From positions 1-64,000 of the forward strand of contig SVLH01000002.1 in the NCBI GenBank assembly GCA_015068025.1: a DNA stretch of 64,000 bases. The letters are read 5' to 3'. The DNA comes from Oscillospiraceae bacterium (GTDB lineage Bacteria > Bacillota > Clostridia > Oscillospirales > Oscillospiraceae). A program made the translations under genes and the position numbers. Position 1 is the first letter of the stretch. The number at the start of each line of letters is the position of its first letter. Below are positions 50,004 through 58,876 of this stretch, piece by piece. The notes under the pieces were generated by a model. It saw only the letters and a program-made list of their open reading frames with translations, did no database searches and was not told the DNA's origin.

Positions 50004-51199
50004 AAGTGAATTGGAAAACCGTGTTGAAGAAACTCCTGCTCGTCCTGGCCGTCGTATTCATTTTTGGCGCAGGCACATTTCTGCTTTATTTGTTCGGGAA
50101 TTTTGGCATGTTTCCTCTGTATGTGACAAAAGTGATTCCGGTGCTTGGTGTTGCCCTGACGGTGGCACTGTCTGTGCTTTGCGCGGCGACTTTGAACAGG
50201 AATCAGAAGCGGCTGTTGTGGGGCGGCTTTGCCTGTGTATTTCTTATCTGCGCGGTTTATGTGGGGTGGGGCGCCTACGAGGACAGCATCCCCACTGTGG
50301 ACGACCGGCAGCTTTTGCTGTGGGAGTATGAACCCTTTCAGGATGGCAACAAGCTGGTGACGCTGGATACGGAGTCCTCGCTGAAATTCGACAATCCGTG
50401 GGCGGTGCGTTTGGATGGCGCCACGGCGCTGTATCCCATTTACGCGGCCTTTGCGCAGGCGGTTTATCCCGAAAGCCATTATCCGTATTATGAGGGGTCT
50501 GTGCAGTGCGGAGGTACCATTGACGCCTACGAACGCCTGGTCAAGGGCGAAGTGGACGTGATTTTCGTGGCCGGTCCTTCGGATGCGCAGTTGAATATGG
50601 CCAAAGTTGCTGGCAAGGAATTTCACTATACGCCAATTGGAAAAGAAGCGTTTGTATTCTTTGTAAACAGTGAAAATCCCGTCACAAGCCTGACGGTGGA
50701 GCAGATCCGGGGCATCTACTCCGGTGCGGTCAAAAACTGGAAGGAAGTGGGCGGAAAGCGGCAGTCCATCCGCCCCTTTCAGCGGGCGGAGAACAGCGGC
50801 AGCCAGACGTCTCTCCAGCGGCTGATGGAGGGGCTGCCGCTGATGGAACCGGAGAAGCGGGACCGCATTGCGGGCATGGGCGGCATCATCAGTGAGGTGG
50901 CCAGCTATCGCAATCACAGCAACGCCATCGGCTTTTCCTTCCGGTTCTACTCCACCGAGATGGTGAAAAACGGCGACATCCGTCTGCTGGCGCTGAACGG
51001 CGTGGAACCCACAAAGGAGACTATCCGGGGTGGCAGCTACCCCATTGCCTCGGAGTTCTATGCCGTGACAGTTTCGGATATTGGAGCGGCAGCACCGCAG
51101 GAGAGCAATCCGGATCTGGCGGCATTTCTGGATTGGGTTTTGTCTGAACAGGGACAGGAGATCGTCGAAAAGACGGGGTATGTTTCTTTGCAGGGATAA
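50000..51199 (+). CDS. Membrane-anchored PstS-like binding-domain protein
   Basis: A 399-residue protein. Three membrane helices (about residues 11-33, 42-66, 72-92) are followed by a periplasmic-binding-protein-like domain. In it LDGATALYPIY corresponds to the phosphate-contact loop of PstS, IYSGAVKNWKEVGG is the family hallmark, and RAENSGSQTSL matches the second phosphate-contact loop. It lacks any lipobox and has no ABC permease neighbours. It could sense phosphate or another anion rather than import it. It is translationally coupled to the XRE regulator. Confidence 0.8.
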   Translation: MKVNWKTVLKKLLLVLAVVFIFGAGTFLLYLFGNFGMFPLYVTKVIPVLGVALTVALSVLCAATLNRNQKRLLWGGFACVFLICAVYVGWGAYEDSIPTVDDRQLLLWEYEPFQDGNKLVTLDTESSLKFDNPWAVRLDGATALYPIYAAFAQAVYPESHYPYYEGSVQCGGTIDAYERLVKGEVDVIFVAGPSDAQLNMAKVAGKEFHYTPIGKEAFVFFVNSENPVTSLTVEQIRGIYSGAVKNWKEVGGKRQSIRPFQRAENSGSQTSLQRLMEGLPLMEPEKRDRIAGMGGIISEVASYRNHSNAIGFSFRFYSTEMVKNGDIRLLALNGVEPTKETIRGGSYPIASEFYAVTVSDIGAAAPQESNPDLAAFLDWVLSEQGQEIVEKTGYVSLQG

Positions 51200-51225
51200 G
51201 CAGCAGGGAAGGAAAGGAGCAGGCC

Positions 51226-51666
51226 GTGAAGAATAAGTGGGTTTGGTTTCTTTGGACTGTGGCCTATGCAGCGGCCTTTACCGCCAATCTGGGATATTTC
51301 TGGTGGAGCTGGGATGTGGGGGCGCTGCAGGTTTTGGCAAGTACCCTGTATCTGGCCGTCTGCGTCCTGTTGTTTTATCGAAAGCGAAAGAATGTGTTCT
51401 GCATGCGCTGGGCGGTGCGGTTGAGTGTGCTGACGGTTGCTGCGGGCGTTCTGGGCCTGCTGGTGCGCGTGGGCGGGCCGGAGGTTTCCTTTCTGATGCT
51501 GCCCGCTCTCTTGCTGGCCGGTGCCTTTGTGACGCCGCTGTACGGGCTTCTGGGTTTCTTTCCAGATTTTGACCTTTGCTATGCGGCGGCAGCGGCGCTG
51601 GGCGCTGCGTGGTTTTTGTGGGCGCTGTATTTGAAACGCAGCATCACCAGAAAAAACCTGACCTGA
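51226..51666 (+). CDS. Small integral membrane protein
   Basis: A 146-residue protein with about five hydrophobic segments and a basic cytoplasmic loop (YRKRKN) near residue 50. No family was recognised. GTG 51226 follows GAAAGGAG. It lies 26 bases after the PstS-like gene and 12 before another membrane protein, so it belongs to the same operon. It may be a partner of the PstS-like protein. Confidence 0.7.
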   Translation: MKNKWVWFLWTVAYAAAFTANLGYFWWSWDVGALQVLASTLYLAVCVLLFYRKRKNVFCMRWAVRLSVLTVAAGVLGLLVRVGGPEVSFLMLPALLLAGAFVTPLYGLLGFFPDFDLCYAAAAALGAAWFLWALYLKRSITRKNLT

Positions 51667-51678
51667 AGGGGGCAGTTT

Positions 51679-52011
51679 ATGCAGCCTGCGCTGTTACAGG
51701 GAGTTGAAATTGGGATGCATATCATCCCGCTCCATCCGGAAAGTCCACTTTGCTGGATTTTCTGGGTGTGCTGTTTGCTGGGCGGAGGCATTTGGTTTAT
51801 GCTGTCACGGTCTGGACAAAGGAAGCGGAAACGGTGGATTTTTATTGGAGTGCAGATATATGCGCTGTTGTGCTGTGAGATCGCCTGTCAGGTAGTAACC
51901 GGATGGGATCTGCTCATCCCTGTGGTGCTGTATTTTTATCTGCTGGCCATATTGCTGGGCGCAGGAATTTGCGCGCTGGGAATATTTCTGCTTCAAAAAA
52001 AGAGATCATAA
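51679..52011 (+). CDS. Small integral membrane protein
   Basis: A 110-residue protein with three hydrophobic helices (about 26-42, 52-70, 77-104) and a basic cluster RSGQRKRKR between the first two. No family was recognised. AAGGGGGC precedes the ATG. It is the last gene of the XRE-PstS-like cassette and is followed by a terminator. Confidence 0.7.
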   Translation: MQPALLQGVEIGMHIIPLHPESPLCWIFWVCCLLGGGIWFMLSRSGQRKRKRWIFIGVQIYALLCCEIACQVVTGWDLLIPVVLYFYLLAILLGAGICALGIFLLQKKRS

Positions 52012-52013
52012 AC

Positions 52014-52050
52014 AAAAAAACGCCCGAGGGCAATGCCCTCGAGCGTTTTC
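52014..52050. terminator. Bidirectional terminator between the cassette and guaB
   Basis: AAAAAAACGC-CCGAGGGC / GCCCTCGA-GCGTTTTC with an AAT loop. It ends both the plus-strand cassette and the minus-strand guaB. Confidence 0.88.
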
Positions 52051-52065
52051 ATTTACAGGGATAAT

Positions 52066-53571
52066 TTACTTGTTGCTGCCGGTGGAGTCCTTGAGCATGA
52101 CATCGTGGGCGCCGCCTTCCACGATGGAAACGGCGGAGACCAGCGTCAGCTTGGCCTTGTCACGCAGCTCGGGGATGGTGAGTGCGCCGCAGTTGCACAT
52201 GGTGGAGCGCACCTTGGCCAGCGTAGTGGCCATACCATCGGCCAGAGAGCCGGCGTAGGGGACGTAGGAGTCCACGCCTTCCTCGAAGGAGAGCTTGGCG
52301 GCGCCGCCCATATCGTAGCGCTGCCAGTTACGGGCACGGGCGCTGCCCTCGCCCCAGTACTCCTTCATATAGCTGCCGTTGATGAGCACCTTGCTGGTGG
52401 GGGACTCGTCGAAGCGGGAGAAGTAACGGCCCAGCATACAGAAGTCCGCGCCCATAGCCAGCGCCAGCGTGATGTGATAATCCTGCACGATGCCGCCGTC
52501 GGCGCAGATGGGTACATAGATGCCGGTCTCCTCAAAGTAACGGTCACGCTCGGCAGCCACATCGATGACAGAGGTGGCCTGACCGCGGCCGATGCCCTTG
52601 GTCTCGCGGGTAATGCAGATGGAGCCGCCGCCGATGCCGACCTTCACAAAGTCTGCGCCGGCGTCCGCCAGGAAGCGGAAGCCCTCGCCGTCCACCACGT
52701 TGCCGGCGCCCACCTTCACGGTGTCGCCGTAGTGCTCGCGGATCCACTTCAACGCGCGGGCCTGCCACTCGGAATAGCCCTCGGAGGAGTCGATGACCAG
52801 CACGTCCACGCCGGCCTCCACCAGCGCAGGTACACGCTCTGCGTAGTCGCGGGTGTTGATACCGGCGCCCACCACATAGCGCTTATGCTCGTCCAGCAGC
52901 TCCAGAGGATTGCCCTTGTGGGCGTCATAGTCCTTGCGGAACACGAAGGCCACCAGATTGCCCTCCTTGGACACGATGGGCAGGGCGTTGAGCTTGTGAT
53001 CCCAGATGATGTCATTGGCGGCCTTCAGAGAAGTGCCCTCGGGAGCGGTGATGAGTTTTTCGGAGGGGGTCATGAACTCCGCCACGGGGGTGGAGGGATC
53101 CATGCGGCTGACGCGATAGTCACGGCTGGTGACGATGCCCAGCAGTTTGCCGGTGCCGGTGCCGTCATCGGTGACGGCCATGGTGGAGTGGCCACGGGCC
53201 TCTTTCAGAGCCAGAACATCAGCCAGTGTATCGGTGACACGGAGATTGGAATCGCTGGTGACAAAGCCGGCCTTGTGATTCTTCACGCGGCGGACCATTG
53301 CGGCCTGCTGCTCAATGGGCTGGGAGACGAAGATGAAGGCGATGCCGCCTTCCTTGGCCAGACCGATGCCCATCTCCTCGCCGGAGACCGCCTGCATGAC
53401 GGCGGAGACCATGGGAACGTTCATGGTCAGGGGGCATTCCTCGCCCTTTTTGTACTTTACCACCGGAGTCTTGAGAGACACGTTGGCGGGGATGCAGTCG
53501 GCAGAGGAGTAGCCGGGCACCAGCAGATATTCACTGAAGGTATGAGAAGGTTCCTTAAAGAAATATGCCAT
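52066..53571 (-). CDS. guaB: Inosine-5'-monophosphate dehydrogenase
   Basis: A 501-residue enzyme oxidising IMP to XMP, the rate-limiting step to GMP. The catalytic loop has its Cys in [16 protein letters not shown]; the substrate segment is [13 protein letters not shown]. Two CBS domains (about residues 100-215) are inserted in the barrel. [11 protein letters not shown] is also typical. ATG 53571 follows GAGGTG. It lies after purL but with its own promoter, at the end of the purine region. Confidence 0.95.
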   Translation of the reverse strand: MAYFFKEPSHTFSEYLLVPGYSSADCIPANVSLKTPVVKYKKGEECPLTMNVPMVSAVMQAVSGEEMGIGLAKEGGIAFIFVSQPIEQQAAMVRRVKNHKAGFVTSDSNLRVTDTLADVLALKEARGHSTMAVTDDGTGTGKLLGIVTSRDYRVSRMDPSTPVAEFMTPSEKLITAPEGTSLKAANDIIWDHKLNALPIVSKEGNLVAFVFRKDYDAHKGNPLELLDEHKRYVVGAGINTRDYAERVPALVEAGVDVLVIDSSEGYSEWQARALKWIREHYGDTVKVGAGNVVDGEGFRFLADAGADFVKVGIGGGSICITRETKGIGRGQATSVIDVAAERDRYFEETGIYVPICADGGIVQDYHITLALAMGADFCMLGRYFSRFDESPTSKVLINGSYMKEYWGEGSARARNWQRYDMGGAAKLSFEEGVDSYVPYAGSLADGMATTLAKVRSTMCNCGALTIPELRDKAKLTLVSAVSIVEGGAHDVMLKDSTGSNK

Positions 53572-53609
53572 GGGAGGCCACCTCAATTCAAAAGATTTAT
53601 TAAGGTATT

Positions 53610-53637
53610 ATCTTACCACAAAAGACGGGAAAATCAA
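53610..53637 (-). promoter_or_regulatory. Candidate promoter of guaB
   Basis: On the minus strand TTGATT (53632-53637), 16-base spacer, TAAGAT (53610-53615), just after the purL stop. Confidence 0.5.
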
Positions 53638-53638
53638 C

Positions 53639-56600
53639 TTAAATATCAAAATAATCTCGGGCGGCCTCAAACAGATGCAGATCGTAGTCGCCGGGGATAT
53701 TCCGATACAGGGCAGGACCGATTCGCTCGGCGTGACCCATTTTGCCGAAGACACGGCCGTCGGGAGAGGTGATGCCTTCAATGGCCCAGACGGAGCCGTT
53801 GGGGTTGAAGTCCACATCCATGGTGGGCTGGCCTGCCAGATCCACGTACTGGGTGGCGATCTGACCGTTTTCAGCCAGCTTCTTCACCAGTTCCGCAGAG
53901 CAGAGGAAGCGGCCTTCACCGTGGGAGATGGGAACATTCACGATGTCGCCCACCTGCATCTTTGCCAGCCACGGAGACCGGCTGGAGGCAATGCGGGTGC
54001 GGACGATCTTGGACTGGTGGCGGCCGATGACGTTGTAGCTGAGGGTGGGGCAGGTCTCGTCGGTGTCGATGATCTCGCCGTAGGGCACCAGACCCAGCTT
54101 AATCAGCGCCTGGAAGCCGTTGCAGATGCCCAGCATCAGACCGTCGCGGTTCTTCAGCAGGTCGTGGGTGGCGTCCTTCACCGCGGGGTTGCGGAAGAAG
54201 GCGGTGATGAACTTGCCGGAGCCGTCAGGCTCGTCGCCGCCGGAGAAGCCGCCGGGCACAAAGATGATCTGGCTCTCCTTTGCGGCCTTGGCGAAGCGGG
54301 CGGCAGAGTCGGCAACACCCTGTGCGGACTGGTTGTTCAGCACCAGGATCTGGGGTTCCAGACCTGCGCGGACAACGGCACGGGCGCTGTCATATTCGCA
54401 GTTGGTGCCGGGGAACACGGGGATCAGCACGCGGGGCTTTGCCACGCCGATCTTGGGTGCCACGCGATTTGCCGCAGCGGCATTCAGCACAGGAGCGGGC
54501 GTGGGATCGGTGGGCACGCGGCTGGGATAGATGCCTTCCAGAACGCCTTCGTTCAGAGCCAGCAGTTCCTCAACAGAGGCGCTGTCCTTGCCGATGGTGA
54601 TCACACCGTCGGCGGTGGTGACGCCCAGCTTCACGGCACCGTCGATCTCCTCGGTCAGTTCGGCCACGATGGCGCCGATGTCGCTCTTGTTCCATGCGGC
54701 GTCAGTCTCGGCGATGAAGCCGACACCGTTGCCGAAGGACATCTTCATGACAGCCTCTGCCAGACCATTTTCCACGGCCCATGCGGCTTTGACCTTGCCG
54801 GTCAGGCACAGGGTGTGGAAGCGCTCCCACGCAGCCTTTACTTCTTCAGCGTTCTTGCCGGAGAAGAGGTACACGGGATGGCCGGCTTCCTTGAACTCGG
54901 GGGAGAGCACGTCGCCCGCCTTGACGGGGGCGATGGCGAAGGAGATCAGGGTGGGGGGGACATCCAGATCCAGGAAGGAGCCGGACATGGAGTCCTTGCC
55001 GCCGATGGCAGCGGCGCCCAGCTCCAGCTGTGCGGTCAGGCCGCCCAGCAGAGCGGAGAAGGGTTTGCCCCAACGGACAGGTTCATTGCGCAGCTTCTCA
55101 AAGAATTCCTGGAAGGTCAGATAGGCTTTCGTATAGTCCGCGCCGGCGGCAACCAGTTTTGCCACAGAGGAATACACGGCGTTGTAGGAGCCGGTGTAGG
55201 GATCCATGGAGGACTGGTCGGGGTCGAAGCCCCAGGCCATCACGCTGGCCTGATCGGTCTCCTGACCGGGCAGAACGGGGAACAGAGCGGCCATGGCCTG
55301 GGCGGGCGTGCGCTGCGTCTTGCCGCCGAAGGGCATCAGGACGCTGCCGCAGCCGATGGAGCCGTCAAAGCGCTCGGTGAGACCCCGGCGAGATGCAGAT
55401 TTCAGGCTGGAAGCCATTTCACGCAGGGAGGAGTACTGCTCTTTGCCGAAGCCGGAGCGGTCTTTTTCGGCAATGGCGACGGCGGCGTGCTTCACGGCAC
55501 CGTTGGTGTTCAGGAAATCGCGGGAGAGGTCGGCGATGACGGCGCCGTTCCACTCCATGACCATGCGAGCCTCCTCGGTGACCACAGCCACGCGGTAGGC
55601 TTCAAGGTTTTCAGCCTCTGCAAAGGAGATGAACTTGTCAGCGTCCTCGGCGGCCACGACCACAGCCATACGCTCCTGGGACTCGGAAATGGCCAACTCG
55701 GTGCCATCCAGACCGTCGTACTTCTTGCGCACGGCATCCAGGTCGATCTTCAATCCGTCGGCCAGTTCGCCGATGGCGACGCTAACACCGCCGGCGCCGA
55801 AGTCATTGCAGCGCTTGATGAGGCGGGTGACCTCGCCGTTGCGGAACAGACGCTGAATCTTGCGCTCTTCGGGGGCGTTGCCCTTTTGTACCTCGGAGGC
55901 CATGGTGGTCAGGGACTTGAGGTTGTGGCTCTTGGAGGAGCCAGTGGCGCCGCCGATGCCGTCACGGCCGGTGCGGCCGCCCAGCAGGATGATCACATCG
56001 CCGGGGGCGGGACGCTCACGGCGGACATTGCAGGCAGGCGCAGCAGCCACCACCACGCCGCATTCCATGCGCTTGGCGATGTAGCCCTCGTGGTAGAGTT
56101 CGGCAACGTGGCCGGTGGCAAGGCCGATCTGGTTGCCGTAGGAAGAATAGCCGGCGGCAGCCGTCTGGCACAGCTTGCGCTGGGGCAGCTTGCCCGTCAG
56201 CGTTTCGGACAGGGGCGTGCGGGGGTCGCCGGCGCCGGTGAGGCGCATCGCCTGATGCACGTAGGCGCGGCCGGACAGGGGGTCACGGATGCAGCCGCCG
56301 ATGCAGGTGGCGGCGCCGCCGAAGGGTTCGATCTCGGTGGGGTGGTTGTGGGTCTCATTCTTGAACATCAGCAGCCAGTCCTGCTCCTCGCCGTTCACGG
56401 TGGCGGTGGCGCGGATGGAGCAGGCGTTGATCTCCTCGCTCTCATCCAGTTCGGGCAGGAGACCCCGTTTCTTCAGGGTCTTGGCGCCGATGGTGGCGAT
56501 ATCCATCAGGGTCTGGGGGCGTTTTGCGGCCTTCTCCTCGCCGTAGACCTCCACACGGGCGGCCAGATAGCGTTCATAGGCGGCCTGGATCTCCGGATCG

Positions 56601-57313
56601 TCGATCTTCACATCGTCGATATGGGTGGAGAAGGTGGTGTGGCGGCAGTGGTCGGACCAGTAGGTGTCCACCACGCGGATCTCGGTGATGGTAGGATCGC
56701 GCTTCTCGTCGTCACGGAAGTAGGTCTGCAGGAATTTCAGGTCATCCAGATCCATGGCAAGACCCAGCTCGTCCAGAGTCGCGGCGAGACCGGCCTCGTC
56801 CAGCGCGATGAAGCCGGAAACGGTCTTGACAGCGGTGGGGATCTCGTACTCCACCTGCAGGGTCTCAACGGTGTCCAGAGAAGCCTCCCGGGACTCCACA
56901 GGGTTGATAACGAACTTCTTGATCTTTTCCACATCCTCGGCGGTCAGGGCACCGGAGAGCAGATAGACCTTCGCCGCGCGGACGGCAGGGCGGTCGCCCT
57001 GGGTCATCAGCTGGATGCACTGGCTGGCGGAGTCTGCCCGCTGGTCAAACTGACCGGGCAGGGACTCCACGGCAAACACGGTGTATTCGCCTTCGGGCAA
57101 AGCGGTGTAGGTGTCATCCACCTGGGGTTCGGAGAAGACGGTTTTGACGGCGCGGTCAAAGGTGGCCTCGTCCAGACCCTCCACATCATAGCGGTTGATG
57201 AGCCGCAGACCTGTCAGGGCGGTCAGCCCCAGCAGGCTTGTCAGCTCGCTGAACAGTCCCGCGGCTTCGTGCCGCAGGGCTTCTTTCTTTTCAACATAGA
57301 TCCGTCTGACCAT
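53639..57313 (-). CDS. purL: Phosphoribosylformylglycinamidine synthase, long single chain
   Basis: A 1,224-residue single-chain enzyme that aminates FGAR with glutamine and ATP. The synthetase half has NHPTEIEPFGGAATCIGG and DPLSGRAY, and the second half repeats the fold (GGKDSMSGSF). The C-terminal glutaminase domain begins near VLIPVFPGTNCEYDSARA and has its nucleophile Cys in GICNGFQAL and His in ISHGEGRF. The long clostridial form (TIGR01857 type) needs no separate PurQ or PurS, and none is present. Its start abuts the purD stop. Confidence 0.95.
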   Translation of the reverse strand: MVRRIYVEKKEALRHEAAGLFSELTSLLGLTALTGLRLINRYDVEGLDEATFDRAVKTVFSEPQVDDTYTALPEGEYTVFAVESLPGQFDQRADSASQCIQLMTQGDRPAVRAAKVYLLSGALTAEDVEKIKKFVINPVESREASLDTVETLQVEYEIPTAVKTVSGFIALDEAGLAATLDELGLAMDLDDLKFLQTYFRDDEKRDPTITEIRVVDTYWSDHCRHTTFSTHIDDVKIDDPEIQAAYERYLAARVEVYGEEKAAKRPQTLMDIATIGAKTLKKRGLLPELDESEEINACSIRATATVNGEEQDWLLMFKNETHNHPTEIEPFGGAATCIGGCIRDPLSGRAYVHQAMRLTGAGDPRTPLSETLTGKLPQRKLCQTAAAGYSSYGNQIGLATGHVAELYHEGYIAKRMECGVVVAAAPACNVRRERPAPGDVIILLGGRTGRDGIGGATGSSKSHNLKSLTTMASEVQKGNAPEERKIQRLFRNGEVTRLIKRCNDFGAGGVSVAIGELADGLKIDLDAVRKKYDGLDGTELAISESQERMAVVVAAEDADKFISFAEAENLEAYRVAVVTEEARMVMEWNGAVIADLSRDFLNTNGAVKHAAVAIAEKDRSGFGKEQYSSLREMASSLKSASRRGLTERFDGSIGCGSVLMPFGGKTQRTPAQAMAALFPVLPGQETDQASVMAWGFDPDQSSMDPYTGSYNAVYSSVAKLVAAGADYTKAYLTFQEFFEKLRNEPVRWGKPFSALLGGLTAQLELGAAAIGGKDSMSGSFLDLDVPPTLISFAIAPVKAGDVLSPEFKEAGHPVYLFSGKNAEEVKAAWERFHTLCLTGKVKAAWAVENGLAEAVMKMSFGNGVGFIAETDAAWNKSDIGAIVAELTEEIDGAVKLGVTTADGVITIGKDSASVEELLALNEGVLEGIYPSRVPTDPTPAPVLNAAAANRVAPKIGVAKPRVLIPVFPGTNCEYDSARAVVRAGLEPQILVLNNQSAQGVADSAARFAKAAKESQIIFVPGGFSGGDEPDGSGKFITAFFRNPAVKDATHDLLKNRDGLMLGICNGFQALIKLGLVPYGEIIDTDETCPTLSYNVIGRHQSKIVRTRIASSRSPWLAKMQVGDIVNVPISHGEGRFLCSAELVKKLAENGQIATQYVDLAGQPTMDVDFNPNGSVWAIEGITSPDGRVFGKMGHAERIGPALYRNIPGDYDLHLFEAARDYFDI

Positions 57314-58597
57314 TTACTGTTCCTCCATGGCGGCCAGCGCCCGCTGACCGATGTCGCGGCGCATGTATTTTCCTTCAAATTCCACGGTTTCCGCGGCGGC
57401 ATAGGCGTCTGCCAGCGCTTCCTTCAGGGTAGGGGCGGTAGCGGTGACGCCCAGCACGCGGCCGCCGTTGGTGACCAGCTGATCGCCCACAAGTTTGCTG
57501 CCGGCGTGGATGATGGCAACATTGGCGGGGGTGGTTTGGGGCAGCGTCATGACCTTGCCCTTTTCATAGGCCTCGGGATAGCCGCCGGAGGCCAGGATCA
57601 CGCAGGCGGCGGCGCCGTCGTGCCATTCCACGGTCAGGTCGGCGAGGGTTTCGTTCTCCACGGCCTGCATCACCGTCAGCAGATCGGTTTTCAGCAGGGG
57701 CAGCACCACCTGCGTTTCGGGATCGCCGAAGCGGCAGTTGTACTCAATGACTCTGGGGCCGTTGGGGGTGAGCATCAGACCGAAGTACAGACAGCCCTTG
57801 AAGGGGCAGCCCTCGGTGCGCATAGCGGCCAGAGTGGGCAGGAAGATGGTGTCCATACAGACCTTTGCAATTTCTTTGGTGTAGCAGGGGTTGGGGGCGA
57901 TGGTGCCCATGCCGCCGGTGTTCAGGCCGGTATCACCGTCGCCGATGCGCTTGTGATCCATGGAGGAGACCATGGGTGCGATGGCAGTGCCGTCGGTGAA
58001 GGCCAGAACGGAGACTTCCGGGCCGGTGAGGAACTCCTCGATGACGATCTCGTTGCCGGAATCGCCGAAGGTCTTGTCCTCCATGATGCTCTTGACGGCG
58101 TCACGGGCTTCTTCCAGATTCTGGGGGATCAGCACGCCCTTACCCAGAGCCAGACCGTCGGCCTTGATGACGATGGGGAAGGTGTTGGTCTCCTCCAGAT
58201 ACGCCATGGCCTTTGCGGGATCGTTAAAGACCTCGTAGGAGGCGGTGGGGATGCCGTATTTCTTCATCAGGTTTTTGGAGAAAACCTTGCTGGCCTCGAT
58301 GCGGGCAGCCTTGGCATCCGGGCCGAAGCAGGGGATGCCGGCCTCATGCAGACGATCTACACAGCCCAGCGCCAGAGGATCGTCCGGCGCCACCACGGCA
58401 AAGTCGATGGCGTTGGATTTTGCGAACTCCACGATGGCGGAAATGTCCTTTGCACCGATCTCGGGGACGCAAATTGCATCCGCGGCGATGCCGCCGTTGC
58501 CGGGCAGTGCATAGATCGATTCCACCGCGGGATTTTCTTTCAGTTTTTTGATGATGGTGTGCTCGCGGCCACCGCCGCCAACGACGAGAAGGTTCAT
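57314..58597 (-). CDS. purD: Phosphoribosylamine--glycine ligase
   Basis: A 427-residue ATP-grasp enzyme joining phosphoribosylamine and glycine. Recognisable blocks are VVGGGGREHTI at the start, APDDPLALG, the ATP-binding PIVIKADGLALGKGV and GMGTIAPNP. Length is normal. It precedes purL with no intervening base and follows a 279-base repeat-rich gap after purH. Confidence 0.96.
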   Translation of the reverse strand: MNLLVVGGGGREHTIIKKLKENPAVESIYALPGNGGIAADAICVPEIGAKDISAIVEFAKSNAIDFAVVAPDDPLALGCVDRLHEAGIPCFGPDAKAARIEASKVFSKNLMKKYGIPTASYEVFNDPAKAMAYLEETNTFPIVIKADGLALGKGVLIPQNLEEARDAVKSIMEDKTFGDSGNEIVIEEFLTGPEVSVLAFTDGTAIAPMVSSMDHKRIGDGDTGLNTGGMGTIAPNPCYTKEIAKVCMDTIFLPTLAAMRTEGCPFKGCLYFGLMLTPNGPRVIEYNCRFGDPETQVVLPLLKTDLLTVMQAVENETLADLTVEWHDGAAACVILASGGYPEAYEKGKVMTLPQTTPANVAIIHAGSKLVGDQLVTNGGRVLGVTATAPTLKEALADAYAAAETVEFEGKYMRRDIGQRALAAMEEQ

Positions 58598-58876
58598 AAA
58601 AGCCTCCTTGATAATCTGTCTTTTGCCGGGAATACCGGCACTTCACAAATCGCGGCCTTGCCGCGGGAATGCGCCCCCCATTTTCTTTTGTCTTGTCAAA
58701 AGAAAATGCGCCGCGCCCGGTGGAAAAGAAAACCGCTAGGCGCGAGCATGGCCGGAGGGCGAACAGCCCTCAAGCCGCGCGAAGGGGAATTGCGTGACTG
58801 CAGCGCGTCGGATTTGGTCTGCGCCTATCTCCGCGCGTTCCGTTTCACTACGCGCTGCATGGGTGGTTGAAGAAAA
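58598..58876. repeat. Repeat-rich gap inside the purine operon
   Basis: A 279-base non-coding stretch between purH and purD. It contains nested inverted repeats: TGCCGG/CCGGCA (about 58625-58640), CGCGGC/GCCGCG (about 58651-58665), CATTTTCTTTTG with CAAAAGAAAATG (58679-58690/58697-58708, perfect 12-bp stem), and GAGGGC/GCCCTC (about 58756-58771). It looks like a dispersed intergenic repeat of the kind found across Clostridia genomes. No gene or promoter is supported. Confidence 0.6.

Noticed and set aside
53570-58870. A 1,766-codon open frame on the plus strand opposite purL and purD
   Set aside because: The antisense of GC-rich genes with strong third-position bias often stays open. It has no ribosome site and no recognisable domain, while purL and purD on the other strand are clear.
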